From NCBI GenBank assembly GCA_946902985.2, contig OX336397.1:187802813-187866812 (forward strand): a DNA stretch of 64,000 bases. Direction: 5' to 3'. The notes beneath the pieces were generated by a model that was given only the letters and a program-made list of their open reading frames with translations, did no database searches and was not told the DNA's origin. The number at the start of each line of letters is the position of its first letter. Within the stretch, counting starts at the first letter, position 1. This stretch comes from Meconema thalassinum. Taxonomy: Eukaryota; Arthropoda; Insecta; Orthoptera; Tettigoniidae. Shown one piece after another: positions 34,041 to 44,060 of this stretch. Made by a program: the position numbers and the translations under genes.

Positions 34041-34860
34041 ATTTGGATCGACCGCTTGGGCTATTCTGTCGTAGGCAGTAAGGTGTCATGTCACATGACT
34101 TTGTGGAAACCAGTCCAAACCTCACTCACCCTTGAAAACGTCCATCATTAAAAGAAATACTAAAATTGAAAATGATGTGTCCTGTGGAAAGAGGGGATGA
34201 AGACCTTTCGTTTGAGCCCTCACACGACTTTCTCCAGCTATCTTTCGGGTGATATCGACTCTTTTAGGAAACCTCGGGTAGGGGACCTTGTAGTTCATCA
34301 ATAATCGATAAATCGGTAGTCAATACATAATAATAAATACATAAATATTAAACTATGAATATATCGACAAGTAAGTTGGAAGAGAATGGAAACTGACCAA
34401 AGGAGGTCATCAGAAATGAGCCTAGCACAAGTAAGTGGATGCAATTGTGGCCTTGAATGTTAAATCTAATTAAGTTTGGAAATATCTGTTGAGAATTTTA
34501 GGGAATTCTGGGATTGGTGGTGGTGGGGGAAGGCGGTAGGGTGTAGAAAAGGGGGTATGGTGGCATCTAACATAACGTTTGAAAAGTCTGCCATCTTGGA
34601 AGAGCCTTAAGTGCACATGCTCTTTAAAAAATCTTATTTTCCCCGAGGGTGTGGACAGTTTTTATTTTACGGGGGAATAGTCTTGTACTGTAGATAGAGG
34701 GGATAGATCACTTTCGTTTGAGCCCTCACTCGACTCTTTCCGATTACTCGTAAGGAAGTACGCACGACCTTGTCCCTGGATTGCGGGTTGCTTCTTCAGT
34801 TACCCCTGGGATAGGAATCCTCCCCCTGCTCCTCAACTCTCTTACTTAAAACATAGAGCA
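34041..34860 (+). repeat. Interspersed repeat, copy C
   Basis: Contains two internal partial copies of a CTTTCGTTTGAGCCCTCAC-type segment (near 34206 and 34708), and a 3' end matching, inverted, the repeat at 24650-25150. Also carries GGATCGACCGCTTGGGC, as in copy B. Confidence 0.5.
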
Positions 34861-35511
34861 GCACCCAATTTTACTTATCCTCTTAATCGAGACGATGAAA
34901 GATCATGTTGACTGTTAGGAAGTAACAGCCGTAGGTGGATGTAATTAACCTTTCTCCATGCACAAGCGCTTTTTTCTTCCTGTAAAAGAATTAACACGTT
35001 CATCTGGAAGAACTATAAATCCCAAACCTCCGACATACAGTATAAAACAGTATTGTCCTTAAAATATGTATTAACTGCACGAACACCACTTCATTGAAGA
35101 GTAGAAACGTTCTCAATTCCTATTATTTAAGAAAATTTGCAAATTAATGCAAATTGCTAAAAATGTATAAGATATCTTTTCACCAGTTAGATCTCTTGTC
35201 CGCAAAGTTAATATTCCGTTTCCCTTGATCATCTAACATAAGAAATTAACTGCTTTTCGGGTGGTCAACACGATTGTACCGAAATTGATAAGGGTGTTAT
35301 TCCCTGAAGCAAATTACTTAGGCAAAAATATTCCCCTGGGTGACAAGCTCCGATCATCCTCATATGCATTACATTTAGGGTTCTATATCTATGTCTACGG
35401 ATACAGAAGATCATTGTGGGCTTATATTTATCTGAAATTGTGGTATTTGATTTTTGCTATGATAATGGTAGTGGGTATTTTACTCGTACTAACATTAAAA
35501 ATTATTTACAG
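34861..35511. other. End of intron 4
   Basis: No gene. A textbook branch-point sequence, TACTAAC (near 35487), lies about 20 nt before the acceptor ATTTACAG (ending 35511). The open frame that runs through here into the finger exon has no ATG-led start and is treated as intronic. Confidence 0.5.
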
Positions 35512-36061
35512 AAACAATCACAATTCGGAGAACACTTTAACAAGGGATAGATTCGTAGCCTCATTCAATCAAAAAAACATTAAGATGTCAACTCGTAGCT
35601 GTTCATTGCCATATATATGTATGATTTGCGGAACACACTTCTCTAAGAAAGTGAATTTGAAGAGACACATGTTGGTTCATAGCAGTCCATCACCTCATTC
35701 CCGTGGTACAAGGGGAGTAAACTTCCCTAATGAATGCAATTTGAAGTCGCACATGATAATCCACACTGGTCTAAGGCCACATGCCTGCGATACATGCGGA
35801 GCGAAATCTTATGTGAAGAGCAAATTGAAGTGGCACATGTTGATCCATACTGGTCATAAACCGCACGTCTGTGGTACATGCGAAGCAAAATTTCATGTGA
35901 AGAGCAAATTGAAGAGGCACATGTTGATCCATACTGGTCATAAACCGCACATCTGTGGTACATGCGAAGCTAAATTTTCTGATAAGTACAGTTTGAAGAC
36001 ACACATCCTGATTCATAGTGGTCTTAAGCCTCATTCGTGTAGTACATGCGAAGCGAAGTAG
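35512..36061 (+). CDS. C2H2 zinc-finger gene, exon 5 (finger exon)
   Basis: Starts one base into a Glu codon completed by exon 4, then NNHNSENTLTRDRF. C2H2 fingers: finger 1 CMICGTHF...RHMLVH is intact. Finger 2 has lost both Cys (HSRGTRGVNF) but keeps both His. Fingers 3-5 (CDTCGAKS, CGTCEAKFHV, CGTCEAKFSD) are intact with spacing C-2-C-12-H-3-H and TGHKP/SGLKP linkers. Finger 6 is cut after CSTCEAK by TAG 36059-36061, which an 11-nt deletion relative to sister units brings into frame. The predicted protein is 292 aa with four intact fingers. Nuclear DNA binding is inferred from the family. Downstream finger DNA shows that the array was longer before the deletion. Confidence 0.78.
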
Positions 36062-36669
36062 CAGTTTGAAGATACACATGTTGACCCATAGTGGTCTTAA
36101 ACCTTATTCGTGTGGTACGTGTGAAGCAAAATTTACAGAGAAAGGCACTTTGAAGACACACATTTTGATCCATAATGGTCGTAAACCTTATTCGTGTGGT
36201 ACATGCGAAGCGAAATTTAAGATGAACAGTAGTTTGAAGAAACACATGTTGATCCATAGTGGTCTTAAACCTTATTCATGCGGTACATGCGAAGAAAAAT
36301 TTACGGAGAAGGGCAGTTTGAAGAGACACATGATAACCCATAGTGGTCTTAAACCTTATTCATGTGGTACATGCGAAGCAAAATTTACTTTGAAGGGCAG
36401 TTTGAAGAGACACATGTTGATCCATAGTGGTCTTAAGCCATATTCCTGTGGTACATGCGAAGCAAAATTTTCTGTGAAGGGCAGTTTGAAGACACACATG
36501 TTGATCCATAGTGTGGTAAATGCGAAGCAAAATTTACTTTGACGGGCAGTTTGAAGACCCGCTTGTTGATCTATAGTGGCCTTAAACCTTATTCGTGTCG
36601 TTCATGCGAAGCAAAATTTGTTGAGAAAAGCAGTTTGAAAAGACACCAGATGATCCATAAAAATCATTA
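36057..36669 (+). pseudogene. Zinc-finger array beyond the stop
   Basis: In the +1 frame from 36057: half of finger 6 (SSLKIHMLTH), then five intact fingers (CGTCEAKFTEKG, CGTCEAKFKMNS, CGTCEEKFTEKG, CGTCEAKFTLKG, CGTCEAKFSVKG), all with SGLKPYS-type linkers. At about 36510 a 19-nt deletion returns the reading to the original frame for two worn fingers: CGKCEAKF...RLLIY, which has lost both His, and CRSCEAKF...RHQMIH. Translation stops at TAA 36667-36669. The frame could be used only by frameshifting or in an undeleted allele. Confidence 0.7.
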
Positions 36670-36720
36670 ACCTTATTCCTGATGTATATGCTAGCAAGAT
36701 TTACCGTGAAGGATAATTGA

Positions 36721-36750
36721 GGGGGCTAGTTCCAAACCCAGCAATCTCCA
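36721..36750 (+). repeat. Left terminal inverted repeat
   Basis: 30 bp, pairing with 39493-39522 with a single mismatch. Confidence 0.9.
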
Positions 36751-37321
36751 TCTTTGATGGTTTTGCAGCAGAGGCCAAAAACTGTTGCACTAATTTCCCC
36801 TACATTTTGAAAGTGTACCTCTCTTTCTACCGCTTATTTGGACCAATAAGTGTACATTTTCTGACACATATTGGAAGTAAGCCCTGTTGATACGATGTAA
36901 TATGTATTTAAATTTTGGAGATTGCTGACTTTGAAGTAATAATATGGAGACTGCTGGGTTTGATGTAATAGGATGTGGAAACTGCACACTTTGACTTGAG
37001 GAAACATGAAGGTTTTATGGAAATTACTTCATTTTAATCACTAATTTTATTAGTTATGAATAATACAAGCACTTAGATGAGCACTGTGCTTGGCTAGAAC
37101 TTTACATTTTGTACTTCAGAATTTTCAGACTGACAAAGGAACACAAATAAAAAATAAAAATGAAACTTCTGGAACACCTTAATACATGCGGCTTTTGCCC
37201 TTTTTCTTTAAATACGCACGACTACTTCTTCCTCCACAGGTTCACACAAAGGATTATCATCTTTCGCAGGAACTGATTCTTCTGTTCTTGACAGCACCAC
37301 TTCGTAGTACTGTAACTCCTT

Positions 37322-39163
37322 AAGATGTCACCACTGATCTCCATAGTGTGTTGTCAGCAGTTTTTCAACGTCTTTTAGTTTTGCAGGACCCACTTTCCTG
37401 AGATTTCCTAGTGTGATGACCTCAGGAATTATATCAGCTACAGAACAGTTCTTTTTAGTAAGGCATCTCCAACAACCATTGTCGCTCTTGTAAAACTGTT
37501 TACCTCTAACTAAAATTTCTTCTTTATTTCTTTTATGACGCTTCAGAAGTATGCGTTTTGAAGTTGAGATCATGAAATGCCAGGATTCTGTTTGCTTAAG
37601 TTCAGTATTAGCCTCCTTATGCCAGTCCAACAATTCGAAATCCGATGCTGCTTTAAGTAAAGTGGTGGTGTTATTCATGATTTCTAGATAACCTTCAGGA
37701 TTGGGTATCACTTTCTGACGTTTGAAAGCCTTCTCTAAAATTCCTAATATCCTATCAGGGGAATGAAAAAATGCCCTCTGACAGGGAAGTAAAGCTCAAG
37801 TTCGGTGATATTGTCCGGTGCTGTCAGTAGCCACTTCATGCACATGGAGAGAAGGACTTTATTTTTATTTTTTTCGCCGTATCCATCGGCCACTAGTCTG
37901 ACTTGACTGAATGCAGACGTATCTATAGCCTGCAAGCAATGATACAAAGCAGAGGATACCTGGTTAGCTCCTTTGGGAAACTGGTCTTTACTCCAGACGT
38001 AACTGAAACAGTTTCTAGGTGTGAGATGAGCTTGTGATGTTCCTTGGACCACTGTAAAATTGTGCAATTAGAGCTGTCTGCTGTAATAAGCCTGTTGATC
38101 TGCTACCTTTGGCAGTACCATTTTTTATTGCAAATCAAACGAAAGTATAAGTAAATCCGGATCAGTGCATCTCAGAGCTTCATAAAATGCTTGAGCTCTC
38201 AACTTATAAACCCTTCTAGCAGTCATTAAGTCATTCTTCTTCTTCTTGAGATCTGTTTCTCTCCTAAACTGTTCTCCAAACGAGATAAATGTCGAGCACA
38301 TGTCTGTTCGGGGACCACCGAATCCCAGGTTGAATTTTAATGCAAATATATTCCGAATGAAAGATTTCTTTACAACTAAATTTTCTGCACTTTGAGAATT
38401 GTACATTGTCCAGTGTTTAGTGATATTGAGATTGGACGATAAGTACTTCCGCGCACTCGACCTCTGCAATAATGTGATTCCACACACACCAGAGACGACA
38501 GAAAGTTGATGACAGAATTTCTGCGGTCCACAAACTTCCTTGTCTTTCTATCACCACCTCTTGTTTCTACGGGACTGCTTCCACTAACTCCACACCTTTT
38601 TGCAACGAATTCTACCCTTGATGTTGTTATTTGAAGTGTTTTCAAAAACGTTTGTTGACAAACTTGAAGAGGTTCACCGTCCTTCCGTTTGACATAATAC
38701 TTGGTTTGGTGTGTCTTGGACTGATGGCGTTCATTTTTCGGCCTTCTGCGTTTAACAGGAGTGAGAACAATGTTTCTCAGTAAAAAGTTATCCGGGTCGA
38801 TTTTCTTCCTACTGGCGTAAAAAAAATGTATGGAACTTTAGAATATCAGCCATCCTCAGCTTGCAGCACTGTAGTTGCTTTGTTTTGTGACTGCAAGAGG
38901 GGTACTCTGGTGGTCCAATTGGTGAATACCTGTCAAAATATTCAACAATAATTATTTTTCTATTATGTGATGAAATTTAATATAATGCAAATAAAATGAT
39001 TACGTTTACATGCTATTTAACGTTCAGTTGAAACAATGACTGCTACTAACCTTAGCCTCTTGGCAACATTTCTTTTCCATCTATCAGGTTGCTGAATCCG
39101 TTTCCTAGCTTTACTTGGTGATACCGGAGAAACTACTGAACTGTACGTAGCACTGGTGTCCAT
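37322..39163 (-). pseudogene. Transposase gene of the 2.8-kb element (two exons, frameshifted)
   Basis: Starts at ATG (39161-39163) with MDTSATYSSVV. The first 113 nt are followed by a clean 111-bp intron (38940-39050; GTTAGT donor, TTTTGACAG acceptor) that keeps the frame into RYSPIGPPEYPSC. Frame breaks occur in an 8-A run (38819-38826), near 38470, and near 37740. Core motifs: VESHYC, ARKYLSSNLNI, FALKFNLGF, LILSFDLQ, then a stop, ADGYGEKNKNK, FPVRGHFFIPL, and a C-terminal region with WRCLTKKNCSVADI. The FDLQ, ADGxxxxNKN and GHxFxP blocks probably carry the acidic catalytic residues of a DDE-type transposase. This is inferred from spacing, not proven. A relic of the same family lies at 45462-45920. 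Confidence 0.65.
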
Positions 39164-39492
39164 TCTTAATTAATGAATACAAGAATTATTAATTAAACTA
39201 ACAACAAACTCCAGATCAAGCAACAGACACAGCACGCTTGCCACAATGATGTCAACAAACAAGAGTGGAGCATGCTGGGTGGCCGCCATATTGCCGCTCT
39301 CATTGGTCTGTTCGGAGATTTCTCAGATTGAAACTACCATCTGGTGGAGATTGCTAGGTTTGAAATTGGCACGTATTTTTATTAAAGAAAATAACATGGA
39401 TTTTGCCGTGTTTGCAGGAACAGCTTAGGTTACATAAGTAGAATTCCACGCGAAGTTTAACTCGGTACCAATAACTGAATTTAAGAAAATGT

Positions 39493-39522
39493 TGGAGATT
39501 GCTGGGTTTGAAACTAGCCCCC
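39493..39522 (-). repeat. Right terminal inverted repeat
   Basis: 30 bp, the inverted partner of 36721-36750. Confidence 0.9.
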
Positions 39523-39755
39523 TCGATTTGAAGAAGCACATGTTTATCCATAATGCCCTTTACCCTTATTCCTGTGGTACATCCTAGTGAGATTTACTGA
39601 AATGGGCAGTTTGAAGACACACTTGTAGATCAACAGTGGTCTAAGGCCACATTCCTCTGGTGCATCTGGAGTATCCTTTACTCAGATCAACTGAAGACAC
39701 AATTTGTTCCATGGTAGTCTAAATATACATTCATGTATATGATAATAAATTACCC
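39523..39755 (+). pseudogene. Degenerate zinc-finger units
   Basis: Continuation of the finger array on the right of the transposon: TTTGAAGAAGCACATGTTTATCCATAATG, TATTCCTGTGGTACATCC and GGGCAGTTTGAAGACACAC are clear unit pieces, but frames and Cys/His codons are broken. Confidence 0.65.
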
Positions 39756-39759
39756 CTGT

Positions 39760-40055
39760 CAGTACAGCCCACGAAGGGACTAGGACTACTGAGCGACCAC
39801 TGCCCAGAATTTTGAGCTGCAGATATGGTGGTGACTCGCGGTCAGTGCATCGGGTCCCCTAGGCCGTTATTCTTTGTTTTTGTGACCGTGGCGCTACCTC
39901 ACTGTTAGACAGCCACTCGATTGTTTACACGAGGGTGAGTGAACCCCATTCCAGCCCTCACGTCAGATTTAAAATCCTTGACTTTGCCGGGATTCAAACC
40001 AAAGTCTTCTGGGTGAGAGGAAGGCACGCTACCCCCAACACCTCTGGGCCGGCAC
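39760..40055 (-). repeat. tRNA-derived SINE, copy 8 (reverse)
   Basis: On the minus strand: tRNA-like head with B box GGTTTGAATCCCGG (+ strand 39988-40001), GGGCTGGAATGGGGTTCACTC, then GGGACCCGATGCACTGACCG and CTGGGCAGTGGTCGCTCAG. It is inserted within the finger debris. The latter half matches 11585-11735. Confidence 0.7.
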
Positions 40056-40435
40056 ATGTATATAATGAGCATTTCCCTCTTGTTTTCTTTCTTTGAAGTG
40101 ATACCTTCTCCGTAGAACATAATAATCTATTTTGGATAGGATTTTTTGATAAACACATGCTGAAAATTTCTCCACGAAGGAAAGATTAAATACACACACG
40201 ATGATCCATCGTGGGTAATAACCGCTCATATGTCCCTCATGCGCAGTAAACTTGCTGATAATTGATCTTTACACACATAAATGTAAGGATTGCATATTGC
40301 TGGCCATGAGTCGTAGTGGTCTCAAGTCCATTAGTCGTTCATGCCAGTGTGTACATTGAGTACGCTCACTTGCCTGTGTCAATGGAGATCGATCTGAGCG
40401 AGTGTGGAGACGGCCCGGGGAACGTATGCATGACC
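40056..40435 (+). pseudogene. Highly decayed zinc-finger units
   Basis: Fragments such as TACACACACGATGATCCATCG and CATATGTCCCTCATGCGCAG keep the spacing and wording of a finger unit (ACACATGTTGATCCATAG..., TATTCGTGTGGTACATGCG). No usable frame remains. Confidence 0.4.
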
Positions 40436-40745
40436 AATACATCCGAGACGGATACCGACAGGAAGGAGGTGGTGCAATGTTTTGTGGTGGTACTATTTAT
40501 CGTCGCAAAACCTCTCTTGTGTACTATAAGGGCGCATGACAGGGAAAGTCACAGGGATACTATCTGGCCACCTGTAGTGAAAGGTTTCCCTGACGATTTC
40601 GTCCCAAATTTCACTTTCGTTGACGGTAGCGCTCGCCCGCACATTGTCAATGCGTTTCTTCAGGAGAATGATATTCACAGATCTCAGTTGTTTAGTGCAA
40701 GGGTGGACCCTGCTAAAGAAATAAGTCCATCCCCACTGTGCTCCA
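40436..40745 (+). pseudogene. Tc1/mariner-like transposase fragment
   Basis: Reading across two frames gives EGGGAMFCGGTIYRRKTSL, followed by FVDGSARPHIVNAFLQEND with IHRSQLFSARVDP after it. This is the wording around the second catalytic Asp of Tc1-type transposases (usually DDNARPH...), with Asp replaced by Gly here. The third catalytic region is missing. About 300 bp survives inside the finger debris. Confidence 0.65.
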
Positions 40746-40879
40746 TGGCAATATGAGTTATTTTTGATGTGCGAAATTCATTTTGGTCTTGCGCCAATCT
40801 GAAGTGGTATATGCGCAGCTACATTTACAAGATAAGTATCTATTAAGAGTCGCATGTGACTTTTTAGTCAGGAGAAAGC

Positions 40880-41755
40880 ATATTTAAGTAACACATACAA
40901 GGGCTGTCTGAAGACACATGTGACTCATACTGGTCAAGAAGCCATATTAATATAGTGAGTAGCAAAATTTACTGAGTGAGGAGCTTCGAAAAATCACCTG
41001 CTAATTGATATTGGTAAAAACAATATTTACTAAGTAATTCCAGTCATAAGTACGAAGGGAGATTTCGAGTCACACATTTTAATTCATAGGCACCGGAAGT
41101 CCTATTTATGTAGAGCATGCGATGAATGAATTGTACCCAAGTGACAAGTTTGAGTTCCTAGTGTATAGAAACAATGTCATTGTTGTACATGCGGAGCATA
41201 AAACCGAACCATAATCAAGTAGTTCGTTAGAGCAAAGCTTGTTTGAAACTAAATTTCGAATACGAATAATTTTTTATTGCAGACTCGAGCAAATTCACTT
41301 ATATAAGGCGAGAAAGGTTTGTTAGAAAGCGGGATCTTACTGAAGCACATGGTAATTCAAAGTGGGTGTGTAAAACCATTGCTTGATTCATTCATAATGC
41401 ATATTTGTTGAGATATATATTAATTCTTCCCAGGATGAGGCTACATTTTAGTTATATGATGGAACGGAATTTGCTTGTAAGATTTGTCTTAATAGTTGGT
41501 TAAAATATAACATATTTCATCCACAGCAGGCAATTGTCCTGTTTCTTATGAATCATTTAATCAGTAGGCTGGGCAAAAATATTCTCACCCGTTGGCCAAC
41601 ACAACACGCCTGCTTTCTTGTAGTGCAGAATTCTCTAAAATGTGTTTGGTAAATTGAAGACCCATATTTTAATACATTTTGGCTGGTAGCTTATTTCATG
41701 TAATATATTTGAATCGGCATAGAGGTAAGTTTTAAGTTTCATTACCTATAGTGGC
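40880..41755 (+). pseudogene. Zinc-finger debris, distal part
   Basis: Recognisable scraps at 40895-40990 (GGGCTGTCTGAAGACACATGTG, AGCAAAATTTACTGAG), 41066-41125 (TCGAGTCACACATTTTAATTCATAG, TATTTATGTAGAGCATGCG), 41340-41375 and 41650-41720 (AAATTGAAGACCCATATTTTAATACAT). Together with the upstream pieces they show that the tandem finger DNA once extended about 3 kb or more beyond the current coding end, not counting inserts. Confidence 0.5.
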
Positions 41756-41766
41756 CATCAGTCATA

Positions 41767-43413
41767 GGGCCAATTGTACGAACTCGGGTTATACCTTGGC
41801 TAAAGTTATCTCCCTAGTTAGCGCAGAATTGAGTTGTACGACATTGGTATAAGAGATAATCCGGGTATAAACTACGGCATAGCTAACCGGGCTTGGAATG
41901 GCGGGCTATCTGCTTATACCGAGTATATATATGGCGGATGGGAGAGACCGTTATAACATCCGAAGTTAAATCATCGCAAACTCTTAGATCCAGTAAACTA
42001 TTCATAAATGTACATGAGAACGTATAATTTTAATAGGAGCACAATAATTACATACACATTTTTACAGAAAAATACCAAAGCAAGCCAGCAACATTACAAA
42101 TATAAGCATCGTATGCATTGACTTCAGCACTGAACGCCATGTCGCAGTGGTCCAATGGTCAGCGCGCCGGGCTCAGGACAGAGCAACGTGAATTTTGTGG
42201 ATCGAACCCCACCAGTTCCAACCTTTTTTGCTTATTAGTTTTTGTTTCTATGTTTTGCTTGGTGTTTCTACATTATCTGTTATAATGTAGCCTACCAGTA
42301 ATCACTTGGTGTGATCCTAGGTTCAACAGGGTAATTAATAATAACTCCGCGTCCGTCGAGAGCATAGGCTACTCAAATTCAAAAGAACAATCATGCTGTA
42401 GATGACAGGAATTAATGTAGAAAGTGATGCAGAGGCTCACGTATTAGAAAACAACCGAAGTTAAATCATCGCAAACTCTTAATTCGAGTGAACTATTCAT
42501 ACATGTACATAAAAATGTATAATCTTAATAGCAACACAGTAATTACATACATACTTTTACAGACAATAACGAAAGCATCATATGCACAGTCTTCAGGAAG
42601 TAGCGGTGGTCCAGTGGCTATCATGCTACTCTCGCGAGTACAAAGTTACGATTTTTGTGAATCGAATCTCAACAGGGCCAACTTTTTTTTGCTTATTATT
42701 TTTTTTAATGCTTGGTGTTTCTGTATTATCTTTTATATGTACCGGTAATCAATTGGGGTGATCCGTGGATCTACAGGGTATTAATAATAACTTTGCGTCA
42801 ATCAAGATCGTAGGCTATTCATAATTATTCGAGAGAGCATTCATGCTGAAGCAGAGGATCCCGTAATAGAAATAATATTTCTGCAAAGGAGAAAAGCAAA
42901 GTAGCTCAGACAGAGGCCGGATCATTTTCTGAACTGTGATGAAAATTAATTCTTTATACGATTCAGACTGGAAAAATATAGTTTTGAGGTTATTAGATCA
43001 AATTATCGCTGGACTGGAACATATGACTGACAGGTATTTAATTCTTGGATATGCTATATTAGTTTGCATTATATTTATATATACGATATACTATTATTTA
43101 CTGACTCGTAACCAATGCGTGATTCATTATGTTTGTTCACGGCCATGGTTTGTTATTCTCACGGCCTCTCGTGGAGTATCGCAGTGGTCAATTCGATATT
43201 CATCTGTTTCCAAAGAAGTTCAAGTTTCGTGTCAATATGTCCTCAAAGTTAGCTCCGTTTGTTACCAACTTAGCTAGTCTCTCAGACAAACATGGAATAG
43301 CGAGCCCCGGAATAAAATATTTTCGTACAACCCACCATTGCAGATATACCAAGGAAGAAGCTAGCCCAGGTTTAGCTATTCCGATGGATAACCCGAGTTC
43401 GTACAACTGGGCC
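41767..43413. mobile_element. Harbinger-like non-autonomous DNA transposon
   Basis: Left end GGGCCAATTGTACGAACTCG (41767) and the reverse complement of the right end GGCCCAGTTGTACGAACTCG (43413) match over about 25 bp with two differences. Both ends are flanked by ATA (41764-41766 and 43414-43416), a 3-bp target duplication. GGGCC-type ends with a 3-bp duplication suggest PIF/Harbinger, although the usual target is TWA. No transposase is encoded. The interior holds a tandem duplication at about 41961-42860. Confidence 0.68.
41961..42860 (+). repeat. Two tandem copies of a ~495-bp unit carrying a tRNA-like SINE head
   Basis: CGAAGTTAAATCATCGCAAACTC occurs at 41961 and again at 42456, 495 bp apart. 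Each copy continues with CAGTGGTCCAATGGTCAGCG or CGGTGGTCCAGTGGCTATC (A-box-like), a B-box-like GGATCGAACCCCACC or GAATCGAATCTCAAC, TTTTTTGCTTATTA and TGATCC...CAGGGTA. The copies are fairly diverged. Confidence 0.7.
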
Positions 43414-43689
43414 ATAATCAATTTAGGTATAAGCAAATTTACTTTGTATTTTAGTTGTGAAAGAATGTAAATAAAGTAATTAACTGATATTTCTACCGTA
43501 ATGAAGGGAGAAAATATGCATGTATTGCTCTCAAATAGTGCCCAGTTTTCCTTGAAAGAGAAGGTTTTAAGGACATCCTGAACATCCTTAATTACTGGAA
43601 GGCAGTTTCCCATATGTTGAGCATGTAATTCGTTCAACGGTTTCAAGTGAAGAGACATAGAGTGGATATTGCACATCCTTGAATTAAAT

Positions 43690-44060
43690 ATTCTGGGTAT
43701 TTTACAGGAAAAGAGGATTTGTATAATTCCATATGTTAAATAGCGTAAATGTTATAGTTACAGGGGCAGGTATATCAATCAATATATATTCTTTGAATTT
43801 TGATAGTGATGGGTGCGGTTTACTTCCATATGATATGTTCTGTGAGCATTTTATAGAAAGGGGATTGTAAACAACAAACTTTTATGTTCCGGAATTGTTA
43901 TAGTGAGAGGGGTTTTGTGCACGTTCATATGATACGTTCTGGCAATGTAATTTGTACACGGTTTTTGTGTACATCCATATGATATGATTTGGGAATGTTC
44001 TAGGGTAAGAGATTTTACACATTTTGGGTATGCACTTAAGAATATTTTTTGTACTCTGAA
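43690..44060 (+). repeat. Degenerate ~49-bp tandem repeat
   Basis: CCATATGATATGTTCTG-like cores occur near 43729, 43826, 43925 and 43975, with spacings of about 97, 99 and 50. GGAATGTTATAG and GAGGGGTTTTGT segments lie between them. Strongly decayed. Confidence 0.5.

Larger units (their letters stand above)
36721..39522 (-). mobile_element. 2.8-kb DNA transposon with 30-bp terminal inverted repeats
   Basis: Ends 36721-36750 and 39493-39522 are inverted copies matching at 29 of 30 positions (outer end GGGGGCTAGTT). Flanks are TTGA (36717-36720) and TCGA (39523-39526), which could be a 4-bp target duplication with one change. Insertion split a zinc-finger unit: GTGAAGGATAATTGA on the left and TTTGAAGAAGCACATG on the right are adjoining parts of one unit. 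Five further copies of a GGAGATTGCTGGGTTTGAA-like motif lie just inside the ends. The transposase gene is on the minus strand and broken. Superfamily unassigned; a Sola-type element is my best guess. Confidence 0.82.

Noticed and set aside
35261..35511. Hydrophobic N-terminal extension (membrane-like segment) in frame with the zinc fingers
   Set aside because: It opens on GTG, not ATG, and is separated from the finger part by a perfect branch point plus acceptor ending at 35511. Phase matching with exon 4 explains the finger exon better.
35727..36257. Minus-strand Cys/His-rich frames opposite the zinc fingers
   Set aside because: Reverse-complement shadows of the tandem finger units.
40316..40440. 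Host gene start upstream of the ARPH motif
   Set aside because: The upstream residues show no domain. Only the Tc1-like part is recognisable, and the rest is decayed finger DNA.
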